Assembly: GCA_017483235.1 (NCBI GenBank)
Contig: JAFULE010000166.1
Location: forward strand, 1-22,230
Direction of reading: 5' to 3'
DNA length: 22,230 nt
From: Faecalibacterium sp.
GTDB taxonomy: Bacteria; Bacillota; Clostridia; Oscillospirales; Ruminococcaceae
The translations under genes were made by a program, and so were the position numbers. The notes under the pieces are model-generated. The model had not been told where the DNA came from, did no database searches, and was given only the letters and a program-made list of their open reading frames with translations. Of this stretch, positions 1-7,539 are shown in pieces (position 1 is the first letter of the stretch; every line of letters begins with the position of its first letter).

Positions 1-30
1 CCTTAAAACAGGCGCTGAGCGGGGCAGAGG

Positions 31-92
31 AGTTGTCGGAAATTCCGACAACTGGTGCAGAAGGGGAGCTTGTAAAAAAATTGTACAAGCTC
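31..92 (+). promoter_or_regulatory. Two hairpins in the integrase leader
   Basis: Two perfect inverted repeats lie just upstream of the integrase. The first (31-53) has 10-bp arms AGTTGTCGGA / TCCGACAACT around a 3-nt loop. The second (about 67-92) has 9-bp arms GAGCTTGTA / TACAAGCTC around an A-rich loop and ends immediately before the ribosome binding site. Neither is followed by a clear T-run, so they are not obvious terminators. They could be binding sites for an element-encoded regulator or RNA structures that limit integrase translation. Positions 1-109 hold no gene I can support; a TAA at 4-6 may end an upstream gene. Confidence 0.45.
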
Positions 93-109
93 AGGAAGGA
101 GGTGACCAC

Positions 110-1507
110 ATGGCCAATATTACAAAACGCACCGGCAAGGATGGCCGGGTATCGTACAGGATCCGCGTGTCGGACGGCTACACGGCAGCCGGCAAGCAGG
201 TGTTCAGATCCACCACATACACGCCGGCGCCGGGCATGACGGCCCGCCAGATTGAGAAGGAATTCAACCGGTTCGTGGTCACCTTTGAGGATCAGGTGCA
301 CCGGGGCGTGGCTCTGGATACCAGCACGAAGCTGGATGAATATATCGAGAAATGGTTTAAAGAGCACGCAGAACCCCAGCTGAAGCCTTACACGGTTTAC
401 GGGTACAGGCGTCTGGTGCCGCGGATCTCCGCAGCCATGGGGCACCTGAAGCTGTCCAAGATCCGACCGACGCACCTCATGGCCTTCTACGATAACCTTG
501 CAGAAACCGGAATGCGGGCAGATGGGTCATGGCTGCCATTGCCGGCACTGATCGAGCAGCTGCCCAAAGGCGGCCGGGAACAGTTTGCTGGCCGGGCCGG
601 TGTTGGCGTCCGCACCATCCATTCTCTGTGCGCCGGTAACGCGGTCAGCGCGGCGACGGCCGACAAGGTGGCTGCAGCTCTGCAGCTGCCCAGAGAGCAG
701 CTATTCAAGCCCAGGCAGCGCAGCTCCACACTGACCAATGAAACGATTCGCCATTATCACCGGTTCCTGTCCAGCCTGTTTGGCACGGCAGTGGTGTGGC
801 AGCTTATCACAGAGAACCCCTGCGACCGCGTAAAACCGCCCAAGGCAGAAGAAAGGGAAGTTGCCTTCCTGGATGAAAACGGCGTGCATGAGCTGCTGCA
901 GGCCCTTCAGGATGCGCCGCAGGTGTATGCCACCATGGTGCAGCTTGCGCTGATCACCGGCTGTCGCAGGGGCGAGCTGTGTGCGCTGCGTTGGTCGGAT
1001 CTGGATCTGACTGCGGGCGTTCTGGCAGTCAATCGCAATGCCCAGCACACGCCGGGCGAGGGCCTGATCTATGCAGCACCCAAGACAAAGAAATCCCGGC
1101 GCACGGTTAGGCTTAGCGCCGACGCCGTGGAGCTGCTGCGCGAATACCGACAATGGCAGACCGAAGAGCGCTTGCGGCTCGGCTCTGCCTGGACCGAAAC
1201 AGGGCTTGTATTCACTGCCTGGAATGGCGAACCGCTGCACCCTGACACGGTGACAAGCTGGTTCAGGCGCTTCCAGATCGAGCACGGCCTGCAGCCGGTG
1301 ACATTCCACAGCCTGCGGCACACGAACGCCAGCTTGCTGATTGCCGCACACGTACCGGTCACGGTGGTTTCCGGCCGGCTTGGCCACGCCCAGACCAGCA
1401 CTACCACGAACATTTACGCCGGGTTTATTCGCAGTGCCGACGCGGCCGCAGCGGATGCGCTGGACGACGTTTTTGCCCGCATTAAGGCAACAAAGGATAT
1501 AGGCTGA
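110..1507 (+). CDS. Tyrosine recombinase/integrase with internal XRE-like HTH
   Basis: Site-specific recombinase of a prophage or integrative element, 465 aa. Residues 1-65 resemble the AP2-like arm-binding domain of Tn916-type integrases, and residues about 70-135 and 205-240 form the SAM-like core-binding domain. The catalytic domain is complete: Arg286 in TGCRRGE, a lysine near 325-328, His400 and Arg403 in HSLRH, His426 in LGHAQ, and nucleophile Tyr436 in NIYAGF. The core-binding domain is interrupted at about residues 141-204 by a segment that reads like an XRE/lambda-repressor helix-turn-helix. The ATG is chosen because AAGGAGGTGA lies a few bases upstream. The gene sits at the element's right end and reads toward the tRNA-Thr attachment remnant. 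The recombinase call is secure; the type of element cannot be told from this end. Confidence 0.95.
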   Translation: MANITKRTGKDGRVSYRIRVSDGYTAAGKQVFRSTTYTPAPGMTARQIEKEFNRFVVTFEDQVHRGVALDTSTKLDEYIEKWFKEHAEPQLKPYTVYGYRRLVPRISAAMGHLKLSKIRPTHLMAFYDNLAETGMRADGSWLPLPALIEQLPKGGREQFAGRAGVGVRTIHSLCAGNAVSAATADKVAAALQLPREQLFKPRQRSSTLTNETIRHYHRFLSSLFGTAVVWQLITENPCDRVKPPKAEEREVAFLDENGVHELLQALQDAPQVYATMVQLALITGCRRGELCALRWSDLDLTAGVLAVNRNAQHTPGEGLIYAAPKTKKSRRTVRLSADAVELLREYRQWQTEERLRLGSAWTETGLVFTAWNGEPLHPDTVTSWFRRFQIEHGLQPVTFHSLRHTNASLLIAAHVPVTVVSGRLGHAQTSTTTNIYAGFIRSADAAAADALDDVFARIKATKDIG

Positions 1508-1524
1508 TAAAAAACGTAAAATAA

Positions 1525-1557
1525 CCGCGCTTCTCCTTGTGTGGAGGGCGCGGTTTT
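1525..1557 (+). terminator. Terminator after the integrase
   Basis: The stem CCGCGC..CTCC / GGAG..GCGCGG with a short loop is followed by TTTT, 17 bases after the integrase stop codon. It is a plausible Rho-independent terminator. Confidence 0.65.
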
Positions 1558-1694
1558 GGTCATTGTTTGGTCATTGCTGGCGCTGTTTTTGGCGATATTA
1601 CGAGAGACAACGTGAAACAATGGAGTGCAGAAAATGACGGAAATTCGCCATATAACGGAATGTGGCAACGCCGAAGGAGATAATGCGGAAAAAA

Positions 1695-1739
1695 TTTGTA
1701 ATCAGCTGGTTGCAGGTTCGAATCCTGTCATTAGCTCCA
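1695..1739 (+). other. attachment site: 3' half of tRNA-Thr(UGU)
   Basis: The sequence matches a tRNA from the anticodon loop to the CCA end: loop TTTGTAA with anticodon TGT at 1697-1699, 3' anticodon stem TCAGC, variable region, T-arm GCAGG-TTCGAAT-CCTGT at 1712-1728, acceptor 3' strand CATTAGC, discriminator T, and CCA at 1737-1739. The bases before the loop are A-rich (GGAAAAAA) and cannot form the 5' anticodon stem, and no D-arm or 5' acceptor strand precedes it. It is therefore a tRNA 3' fragment, the usual crossover product of integration into a tRNA gene. The intact tRNA-Thr should lie at the far left end of the element, outside the window. Confidence 0.8.
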
Positions 1740-1772
1740 AAAAGCCGCCGCCCTCTGTGGGCGGCGGCTTTT
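1740..1772 (+). terminator. Terminator of the original tRNA-Thr gene
   Basis: A strong GC-rich hairpin AGCCGCCGCCC / GGGCGGCGGCT with a 5-nt loop, flanked by AAAA and TTTT, directly follows the CCA of the tRNA fragment. It is probably the native terminator of the tRNA gene that served as the attachment site. Confidence 0.8.
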
Positions 1773-1781
1773 ATTGTCAAT

Positions 1782-1799
1782 ACAGGATTCGAACCCTTC
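1782..1799 (-). repeat. Isolated T-arm-like sequence, inverted
   Basis: On the minus strand this reads GGGTTCGAATCCTGTA. It shares GGTTCGAATCCTGT with the T-arm of the tRNA-Thr fragment, in inverted orientation on the other side of the terminator. No acceptor stem, CCA or anticodon arm accompanies it, so it is not a functional tRNA. Confidence 0.55.
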
Positions 1800-1801
1800 A
1801 A

Positions 1802-1840
1802 TATAAAAACGCAGCCGGCACAGTGCGATCCGTGCCGGCT
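1802..1840 (-). terminator. Terminator of the MaoC-like gene
   Basis: On the minus strand the arms AGCCGGCAC / GTGCCGGCT (1813-1821 and 1832-1840) are followed by GCGTTTTTAT. The hairpin begins about ten bases after the stop codon of the MaoC-like gene. Confidence 0.75.
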
Positions 1841-1849
1841 GTTGTTGGC

Positions 1850-2308
1850 TTATTCGGTGGGTTTGCGCTTCATCATCAAATGCCACTTCATCTGCTGGAT
1901 GGTTTCGCCCTTTTGGTTCACCAGTGCCACGTCCAGCTTCAGTACGCCCCGGTCAGGCTTTTTGCTGTAGTGGATCTCGGTGGGCACCATCTCCAGATGA
2001 ATGGTGTCGCCAATGCACAGCGGAGCATTGTAGCGGGCAGTGAATTCCAGAAAGGCGATGTTGGTGCCCTCGAACCAGCCTGCCTGCAGCGACAGGCCGG
2101 TGGCCATGGCCACACCCAGCGCCCCGTGGGCGATCCGCTTGCCGAAGATGGTGGTTTTGCCAAATTCCTCGTCCATGTGCAGGGGGTTAAAGTCGCCCGA
2201 AATGCCCGCAAAGTTCACCACGTCGGCCTCGGTAACAGTGCGGCCGGCGGTGGGGTAGCATTTGCCCAGTTCAAATTCTTCCAGATACAATCCTGTTACG
2301 CGCTGCAT
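1850..2308 (-). CDS. MaoC-family (R)-enoyl-CoA hydratase-like protein
   Basis: A 152-aa single hot-dog domain protein. Residues 33-46 contain the hydratase-2 signature G-D-x-N-P-L-H, giving the expected catalytic pair Asp39 and His44. The GKRIAHGALGVAMATGL segment is also typical of MaoC dehydratases. Members hydrate or dehydrate (R)-3-hydroxyacyl-CoA or similar thioesters; some belong to short-chain fatty acid or amino-acid fermentation pathways. The ATG is preceded by AGGAGGA at good spacing. The gene is monocistronic, divergent from pheST and ended by its own terminator, so context does not reveal the substrate. Confidence 0.88.
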   Translation of the reverse strand: MQRVTGLYLEEFELGKCYPTAGRTVTEADVVNFAGISGDFNPLHMDEEFGKTTIFGKRIAHGALGVAMATGLSLQAGWFEGTNIAFLEFTARYNAPLCIGDTIHLEMVPTEIHYSKKPDRGVLKLDVALVNQKGETIQQMKWHLMMKRKPTE

Positions 2309-2338
2309 GGCGGTTCCTCCTGTCGGCGGTTTTCTTTT

Positions 2339-2367
2339 ATTATACCGCCCTGTGCGCCCGGGGGCAA
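2339..2367 (-). promoter_or_regulatory. Promoter of the MaoC-like gene
   Basis: On the minus strand TTGCCC (2367-2362) and TATAAT (2344-2339) are separated by 17 bp and point at the MaoC-like gene. Confidence 0.65.
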
Positions 2368-2384
2368 TATCCGGCTGTGGTTGC

Positions 2385-2412
2385 TTGACAAATTGTGGTT
2401 TTGCGCTATACT
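2385..2412 (+). promoter_or_regulatory. Promoter of the T-box / pheST operon
   Basis: A consensus -35 TTGACA (2385-2390) and a -10 TATACT (2407-2412) are spaced by 16 bp. Transcription would start near 2419, giving a leader of about 385 nt before pheS. Confidence 0.8.
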
Positions 2413-2424
2413 GAATAGGTGATT

Positions 2425-2738
2425 TGTCAAACGCTGTGACAGAGAAAAGTACGCAAAATCTTCCGGGTGTGCGCCGGTTTTCGGCCCACGGCAGAGAAAG
2501 GGTCCACCGGCTGCAAGGCCCTTCGAAGGAAGCTTGCCGAAGTTCGCTCTTGAGCGGCCCGCGGGAAGAAGTGGCTTTGCCCCTTTGGTAGTGCGGGACG
2601 GCCGAAGCCCCGTTACAGGCATCAAGCGCCGCCGTCTGCCCGCTGCAGTACGACGGAAACCGGGTGGTACCGCGGAGAACCTGTTGTTACAGGCCTTCGT
2701 CCCTTTTGCCGAAAGGCAGCAGGGACGAAGGCTTTTTT
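2425..2738 (+). ncRNA. T-box riboswitch (tRNA-Phe sensing)
   Basis: The long pheS leader contains the T-box core GGGTGGTACCGCGG at 2662-2675, which base-pairs through its TGG with the free 3' end of uncharged tRNA. AGTA near the 5' end (within GAAAAGTACG) and GAAG-TTC-GC at 2539-2547 fit the two sides of a Stem I specifier loop. The TTC at 2543-2545 is the likely Phe specifier codon. The leader ends in a terminator with arms GCCTTCGTCCCT (2693-2704) and AGGGACGAAGGC (2721-2732) followed by T6. Uncharged tRNA-Phe should stabilise the antiterminator and allow pheST transcription. The T-box class is secure; the specifier position is my reading by eye. Confidence 0.93.
2693..2738 (+). terminator. 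Regulated terminator of the T-box leader
   Basis: Perfect 12-bp arms (2693-2704 and 2721-2732) are followed by TTTTTT. The 5' arm follows closely on the T-box core that builds the competing antiterminator, as expected in this class. Confidence 0.9.
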
Positions 2739-2804
2739 CATTCATCTGCGCCCTCGCTTTTCCACCGCAACCCTAATACCCAATTCAAAGGAAGGTGCAA
2801 CACC

Positions 2805-3827
2805 ATGCAAACCATCATCAACGAGCTGTCCCTGCGCGTGGACGAAGATCTGGCCAAGGTCTCCTCCGGCGAGTCGCTGGCTGCTTTCTGGCAGGAATAC
2901 CTGAGCAAGAACGGCAAGGTTCCCGGCTTGATGAAGCAGATGCGCAATGTCCCCGCCGAAGAACGCCCTGCCGCCGGCAAGATCATCAACGCCTTTAAGG
3001 CACAGGTGACCGAAAAGTACGAGGCCGCTGCCGCCCGTATCAAGGCGGAAGAACTGGCCGCCCGCAATGCCGCCGAGGCGGTGGACATCACCATGCCCGC
3101 CAAAACCCGTTCCGCCGGCGCACTGCATCCCATTACGCTGGTCAAAAACCAGATCATCGACGCCTTTGCCGGCATGGGCTTTGTCGTGTACGATGCCCCT
3201 GAAATTGAAGACGACGACCACAACTTCACCCGTCTGAACGTGCCCAAGGATCACCCCGCCCGTGATATGCAGGACACCTTCTACCTGACCGAGGAGCTGC
3301 TGCTGCGCACCCAGACCTCCAACGGCCAGATCCGCTCGATGGACGAGCTGGAGCTGCCGTTCAAGATCCTCAGTCCGGGCCGCGTGTTCCGCTCTGACTC
3401 GGATGCCACCCACTCGCCCATGTTCCATCAGATGGAGGGCCTGGTGGTGGATAAGGGCATCACCCTGTGCGATCTGCAGGGCATGCTGGACGAGCTGTGC
3501 CGCAACCTGTTTGGCTCCAATGTGCGCACCCGCCTGCGCCCGTCCTTCTTCCCCTTCACCGAGCCCAGCGTCGAGGTGGACGTCAGCTGCTTCGAATGCG
3601 GCGGCGCCGGCTGCAGCCTGTGCAAGGGCACCGGCTGGATCGAGATTCTGGGCGGCGGCGTGGTCAACCGCAAGGTTCTGGCCAACTGCAACATCGACCC
3701 GGACGTTTACTCCGGCATCGCCTTCGGCATTGGCATCGAGCGTATTGCCATGCTGAAGTACGGCATCAACAACATGGGCCTGCTGTTCGAAAACGACCTG
3801 CGGTTCCTCAAGCAGTTCCAAGAATAA
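2805..3827 (+). CDS. pheS: Phenylalanine-tRNA ligase alpha subunit
   Basis: Catalytic subunit of the alpha2-beta2 class II synthetase that charges tRNA-Phe in the cytosol, 340 aa, the usual length. Residues 1-90 form the N-terminal coiled-coil tRNA-binding arm. The class II core follows: motif 2 near FRSDSDATHSPMFHQMEG (195-212) and motif 3 at GIAFGIGIERIAML (304-317). A CxxC-4x-CxxC cluster (Cys262, 265, 270, 273) is common in Firmicute PheS proteins. The frame extends upstream to 2664, but that part lies inside the T-box terminator. The ATG at 2805 has AAAGGAAGG upstream and gives the family length. pheT follows after 13 bp. Confidence 0.97.
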   Translation: MQTIINELSLRVDEDLAKVSSGESLAAFWQEYLSKNGKVPGLMKQMRNVPAEERPAAGKIINAFKAQVTEKYEAAAARIKAEELAARNAAEAVDITMPAKTRSAGALHPITLVKNQIIDAFAGMGFVVYDAPEIEDDDHNFTRLNVPKDHPARDMQDTFYLTEELLLRTQTSNGQIRSMDELELPFKILSPGRVFRSDSDATHSPMFHQMEGLVVDKGITLCDLQGMLDELCRNLFGSNVRTRLRPSFFPFTEPSVEVDVSCFECGGAGCSLCKGTGWIEILGGGVVNRKVLANCNIDPDVYSGIAFGIGIERIAMLKYGINNMGLLFENDLRFLKQFQE

Positions 3828-3840
3828 GGAGGAAACGACC

Positions 3841-6249
3841 ATGAAAGTACCTTTCAGTTGGCTCAAGGAATTTGTAGACATTGATATCACCGCCCAGCAG
3901 CTGCAGGAGCGCCTGTTCAGCTGCGGCTTCGAGGTGGAAGAGCTGATCGACCTGTCCGGTGGTATGGATAAGGTTGTTGTCGGTGTGGTTACCGAGGCTG
4001 TGCCCCAGGAGGGCACCCACCTGCACATCTGCAAGGTGGACTGCGGCGACTACGGCCACGACATCCAGATCTCCACCGGCGCCCCCAATGTGTATGTGGG
4101 CATGCACACCCCCGCCGCTCTGGACGGCTCCACCCTGCCCGGCGGCATCAAGATCAAGGGTCGTAAGATGCAGGGCGTCATGTCCAACGGCATGCTGTGC
4201 AGCGGCGAGGAGCTGGGCCTGAACGACGACCTGTACCCCGGCAGCGAGGTGTACGGTCTGCTGGACCTGCCCAAAGACACCGTGCCCGGCACCCCCATTC
4301 AGGAGGTTGTGGGCCTGAACGACTACATCTTCGACATCGGCCTGACCGCCAACCGCCCCGACTGTAACTCGGTGCTGGGCATGGCCCGTGAGGTGGCCGC
4401 CATTCTGGATAAGCCCCTCAAGATGCCCGCCACCGACTTTACCTGCACCGCCGAGCCGGACGATACCATCCATGTCAGCGTGGAGGCCCCGGACCTGTGC
4501 CCCCGCTATCTGGCTCATTTCGTGCGCAACATCCGCATCGGCGAGTCTCCCCGCTGGATGAAGCGCCATCTGGCCCTGCTGGGTCTGCGCAGCATCAACA
4601 ACGTGGTCGATATCACCAATCACACCCTGCTGGAGATCGGCCAGCCCATGCACGCCTTTGACCTGAGCCATGTGGGCGGCCGCACCATCTGCGTGCGCCG
4701 CGCCAAGCCCGGCGAAAAGATCGTCACCCTTGACGAGAAGGAATTCACCCTCACCGAGAACAATCTGGTCATCTGCGACACCGACAAGCCGGTGGCGCTG
4801 GCCGGCATCATGGGCGGTCTGAATAGTGAGATCGAGGCCGACACCACTGAGCTGCTGTTCGAGTGTGCCACCTTTGCCCGCGACAGCGTCCGCAAGACCA
4901 GCCGCGCACTGGGCCAGAGCAGCGACTCTTCCGCCCGCTACGAAAAGGGTGTGGACCAGTACTCCACCGAGCTGGGCCTCAAGCGCGCGCTGCACCTGAT
5001 CCAGCAGCTGGATTGCGGCGACATCACCCCCACCTGCTTCGATTGCTCGGACGGCTCGAGCAAAGAGCGCAAGCTGGTCACCGTCACCCCGCAGCAGATC
5101 TACGATGTGCTGGGTATCACGGTGGACGAGCAGATCATGAAGGACATCCTTGCCCGTCTGGACTTCGGTGTGGAGGATAAGGGCGGCGTCTGGACCGTCA
5201 GCGTGCCCCGCTACCGTGGCGATGTGGAGGGCTTCCCCGATCTGGCCGAAGAGGTCATTCGTGAGTATGGCTACGACCACATCACCCCCACCTTCCTCAA
5301 GAACGCCAGTGTCACCAACGGCGGCTTCAACAAGGCCCAGAAGCAGCAGATGAAGCTCAAGCGTCTGCTGGCTGGTCAGGGCTTCTACGAAGCCTCCACT
5401 CTGGCCTTCTACTCCACCGCTGATCTGGACAAGCTGCATGTGCCCGCCGATGCACCCGAGCGCACTGCCATCCGCATCATGAACCCCATCAGCGAGCATC
5501 TGTCCATCATGCGCACCATGATGGCCCCCTCGATGCTGAACGTCATCGTCAACAACCTGAAGAAGGGCAACGCCGAGGGCCGGCTGTTCGAACTGGCCAA
5601 CGTCTACCTGCCCAAGGCTCTGCCCCTGACCGAGCATCCCGACGAGCGGATGACCCTCTGCCTTGGCGCCTTTGGCCCCGACGAGGATTTCTTCACCATG
5701 AAGGGCGCTGTGGAAGCCATCGCTTCCGCCTTTGACCTGACCTTCACCTACGAGCGTGACGCTGCCTGCTACCTGCACCCCGGTATGACCGCAGCCGTGC
5801 TGTGCGGCGGTAAAAAGCTGGGCGTGTTCGGTAAGCTGTCCAACGAGATCACCGGCGAGCTGGATATCCCTAAGGATCTGAAGAACAGCCAGAACATCTA
5901 TATTGCCGAGATCGACTACCGTGCCCTGTCCGAGTGCTTTGGCGGCGACTACCGCTACAAGCCCCTCAGTGCTTACCCCGCTGTCAAGCGCGATCTGGCA
6001 CTGGTGTGCGACGAGGCTGTTACCTGCGGCGATATCCAGAATGTCATCCGCACCGCCAGCCCGCTGGTCACCGCGGTGGACCTGTTCGATGTATACCGCG
6101 GCAAGAATCTGGGCGAGGGCAAAAAGAGCATGGCCTTTGCGCTGGTTCTGTCCGACCCCGCCAAGGAGCTGGCTCCCGCCGAGGTGGACCGTGCGGTCAA
6201 GAAGATTTTGTCCAACCTGAAGTTCAAGCTGAACGTGGAAATGCGCTGA
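3841..6249 (+). CDS. pheT: Phenylalanine-tRNA ligase beta subunit
   Basis: The 802-aa beta subunit, which binds tRNA-Phe and carries the editing site for misacylated Tyr-tRNA-Phe. Domain order is canonical: N-terminal region beginning MKVPFSWLKEFVD, an OB-fold tRNA-binding domain (about 40-150), the B3/B4 editing domain (about 210-360), B5 (about 405-475), a catalytic-like core (about 485-690) and a C-terminal ferredoxin-like anticodon-binding domain (about 708-801, from YKPLSAYPAVKRDLALV). AGGAGGAAACG precedes the ATG. It is co-transcribed with pheS under the T-box and ends before a strong terminator. I see no truncation or frameshift. Confidence 0.97.
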   Translation: MKVPFSWLKEFVDIDITAQQLQERLFSCGFEVEELIDLSGGMDKVVVGVVTEAVPQEGTHLHICKVDCGDYGHDIQISTGAPNVYVGMHTPAALDGSTLPGGIKIKGRKMQGVMSNGMLCSGEELGLNDDLYPGSEVYGLLDLPKDTVPGTPIQEVVGLNDYIFDIGLTANRPDCNSVLGMAREVAAILDKPLKMPATDFTCTAEPDDTIHVSVEAPDLCPRYLAHFVRNIRIGESPRWMKRHLALLGLRSINNVVDITNHTLLEIGQPMHAFDLSHVGGRTICVRRAKPGEKIVTLDEKEFTLTENNLVICDTDKPVALAGIMGGLNSEIEADTTELLFECATFARDSVRKTSRALGQSSDSSARYEKGVDQYSTELGLKRALHLIQQLDCGDITPTCFDCSDGSSKERKLVTVTPQQIYDVLGITVDEQIMKDILARLDFGVEDKGGVWTVSVPRYRGDVEGFPDLAEEVIREYGYDHITPTFLKNASVTNGGFNKAQKQQMKLKRLLAGQGFYEASTLAFYSTADLDKLHVPADAPERTAIRIMNPISEHLSIMRTMMAPSMLNVIVNNLKKGNAEGRLFELANVYLPKALPLTEHPDERMTLCLGAFGPDEDFFTMKGAVEAIASAFDLTFTYERDAACYLHPGMTAAVLCGGKKLGVFGKLSNEITGELDIPKDLKNSQNIYIAEIDYRALSECFGGDYRYKPLSAYPAVKRDLALVCDEAVTCGDIQNVIRTASPLVTAVDLFDVYRGKNLGEGKKSMAFALVLSDPAKELAPAEVDRAVKKILSNLKFKLNVEMR

Positions 6250-6266
6250 GCCGATCACGATTGATA

Positions 6267-6307
6267 AAAAGGGTCGCTTTCTCTGTCAAAAGAGGGGCGA
6301 CCCTTTT
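6267..6307 (+). terminator. Terminator of pheST
   Basis: The arms AAAAGGGTCGC (6267-6277) and GCGACCCTTTT (6297-6307) form a hairpin with a small internal CTCT..AGAG pairing. It begins 17 bases after the pheT stop. Confidence 0.8.
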
Positions 6308-6336
6308 CGGTTTTGGCCCGGAAGCCCTGCTTTGGC

Positions 6337-6365
6337 TTGCATCTTGGGTAGGAATCCAGTACAAT
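6337..6365 (+). promoter_or_regulatory. Promoter of the acyltransferase gene
   Basis: TTGCAT (6337-6342) and TACAAT (6360-6365) are separated by 17 bp, between the pheST terminator and the next start codon. Confidence 0.7.
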
Positions 6366-6411
6366 AAAAGAAAACAAAATGCGGCAACATTCCCCATAAA
6401 AGGAGCTTTTT

Positions 6412-7461
6412 ATGCAACAACAAACCGCCCGCTGTAAATGGCTGGATGTAATGAAATTGCTCAGTGTGTTTCTGGTGTATATGTCCCACCACGATGTTAC
6501 CCGCTATGGCTACACCGCAAACACCTGTGTTCCGGTTCTGTTTTTCTGTTCGGGCTGCATTGCATACCACAGCCTGCAGCAGCCCTTTGGCCGATATGTG
6601 CAGCGGCTGTTCAGCACCCTGATCTGGCCTTACCTTACCTTCAGCGGCATTGGGCTTCTGGTGCGGATGTATTTTTCCGAATATGCACTGGGCAACATCA
6701 TCCAATGGGTCAAGGGCGTGCTGTATGCCAGCCGTGGAACCAGCCCGGTGGTGGCGCTGTGGTTTTTTCCGGCGCTGTTCTTTCTGCGCATTTACTATTA
6801 TGGGCTGAACCGGCTGCTGCGCGGCAATCGTAAGGCCCTGTTGGTGGTATGTATTCTGATCAGTGTGGTGATCAAGGTTGTGCACGAAGATGCCACTCTG
6901 CCCTGGGGCATGGATCAGGCCGGCCGATATCTGATTTACTTTGCAATGGGCGATTATCTGTTTCAGGCCTATCAGCAAAAGCCCTTTGCCCAGCGCAGCT
7001 TGCTGCATAAGTTGGTGGCGATGGGGGCGTTGTTTGGCGGTGCTTTTTTCTACTACCTGTTCTTTTTCTACCAAAGCGGATACATTGCCAGTCTGTTCCA
7101 CCGCACCATGAGCATTTACGAAATGTACGTCGAGCAGTTTGCGTCGGTTCTGGGCTGTACAGCGGCGCTGTTTCTGCTTTCGCTGCTGCTGCAGCACATC
7201 CCTTTGCTGTGTGAAATGGGGCAGAATTCCCTCACCCTGTGTGCCGGCGAAAATATTGTAAAGTTTCTGATGCCGTTGGTGGTTGGTACCATCGGCCTTG
7301 ATATGCCCTTTGTCACCGGCCCGCAGGGGGCCATGCAGTGCATTCTGTTCCTGTTTGCGGCACACTATCTGGTGTCGGTGCCGGTGATGCGTTGGATGCC
7401 GTTTCTGGTACGGCTGGATCTGAAACAGGTGCGCGAGTTTGCATTGTCTGCACAGGAATAA
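6412..7461 (+). CDS. Acyltransferase-3 family membrane protein
   Basis: A 349-aa polytopic protein with about ten hydrophobic segments. Its N-terminus fits the Acyl_transf_3 (OafA/WecH-like) pattern: a WLD..K start to TM1, a histidine pair in YMSHHD at the end of TM1, then a VPVLFFCSG segment and Arg-rich PFGRYVQRLF before TM3. Family members transfer acetyl or other acyl groups onto sugars of cell-surface polysaccharides or membrane lipids. AAAGGAG precedes the ATG. The gene stands alone with its own promoter and a shared bidirectional terminator, so the acceptor cannot be inferred. Confidence 0.8.
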   Translation: MQQQTARCKWLDVMKLLSVFLVYMSHHDVTRYGYTANTCVPVLFFCSGCIAYHSLQQPFGRYVQRLFSTLIWPYLTFSGIGLLVRMYFSEYALGNIIQWVKGVLYASRGTSPVVALWFFPALFFLRIYYYGLNRLLRGNRKALLVVCILISVVIKVVHEDATLPWGMDQAGRYLIYFAMGDYLFQAYQQKPFAQRSLLHKLVAMGALFGGAFFYYLFFFYQSGYIASLFHRTMSIYEMYVEQFASVLGCTAALFLLSLLLQHIPLLCEMGQNSLTLCAGENIVKFLMPLVVGTIGLDMPFVTGPQGAMQCILFLFAAHYLVSVPVMRWMPFLVRLDLKQVREFALSAQE

Positions 7462-7496
7462 GGGGCGGACAGCAGGGCTGTATGCCCTAAAAACAG

Positions 7497-7536
7497 AAAA
7501 AAGGATCCCGAACCTCAGGTTCGGGATCCTTTTTTT
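7497..7536. terminator. Bidirectional terminator
   Basis: A hairpin with arms AAGGATCCCGAACC and GGTTCGGGATCCTT and a very short loop is flanked by an A-run on the left and a T-run on the right. It can stop the acyltransferase transcript and the converging XRE regulator transcript. Confidence 0.85.
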
Positions 7537-7539
7537 GTA

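Noticed and set aside
33..239. A 68-codon open frame from a TTG overlapping the integrase start
   Set aside because: It lacks a ribosome binding site and its second half is the integrase coding sequence in another frame. It could be the tail of an upstream gene, but this cannot be shown.
1782..1799. A possible second tRNA on the minus strand
   Set aside because: Only a T-arm-like stretch exists; no acceptor, D-arm, anticodon arm or CCA is present.
2664..2804. An N-terminal extension of pheS
   Set aside because: These codons fall within the T-box antiterminator and terminator. The ATG at 2805 has its own ribosome binding site and yields the normal PheS length.
3808..6258. An 816-codon open frame antisense to pheT
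   Set aside because: It is a mirror of the pheT codon bias. The translation is rich in His, Gly, Gln and Val with no recognisable domain.
7501..7531. The GGATCC-containing palindrome as a restriction or recombination site
   Set aside because: Its A/T-flanked hairpin between two converging genes is fully explained as a bidirectional terminator.
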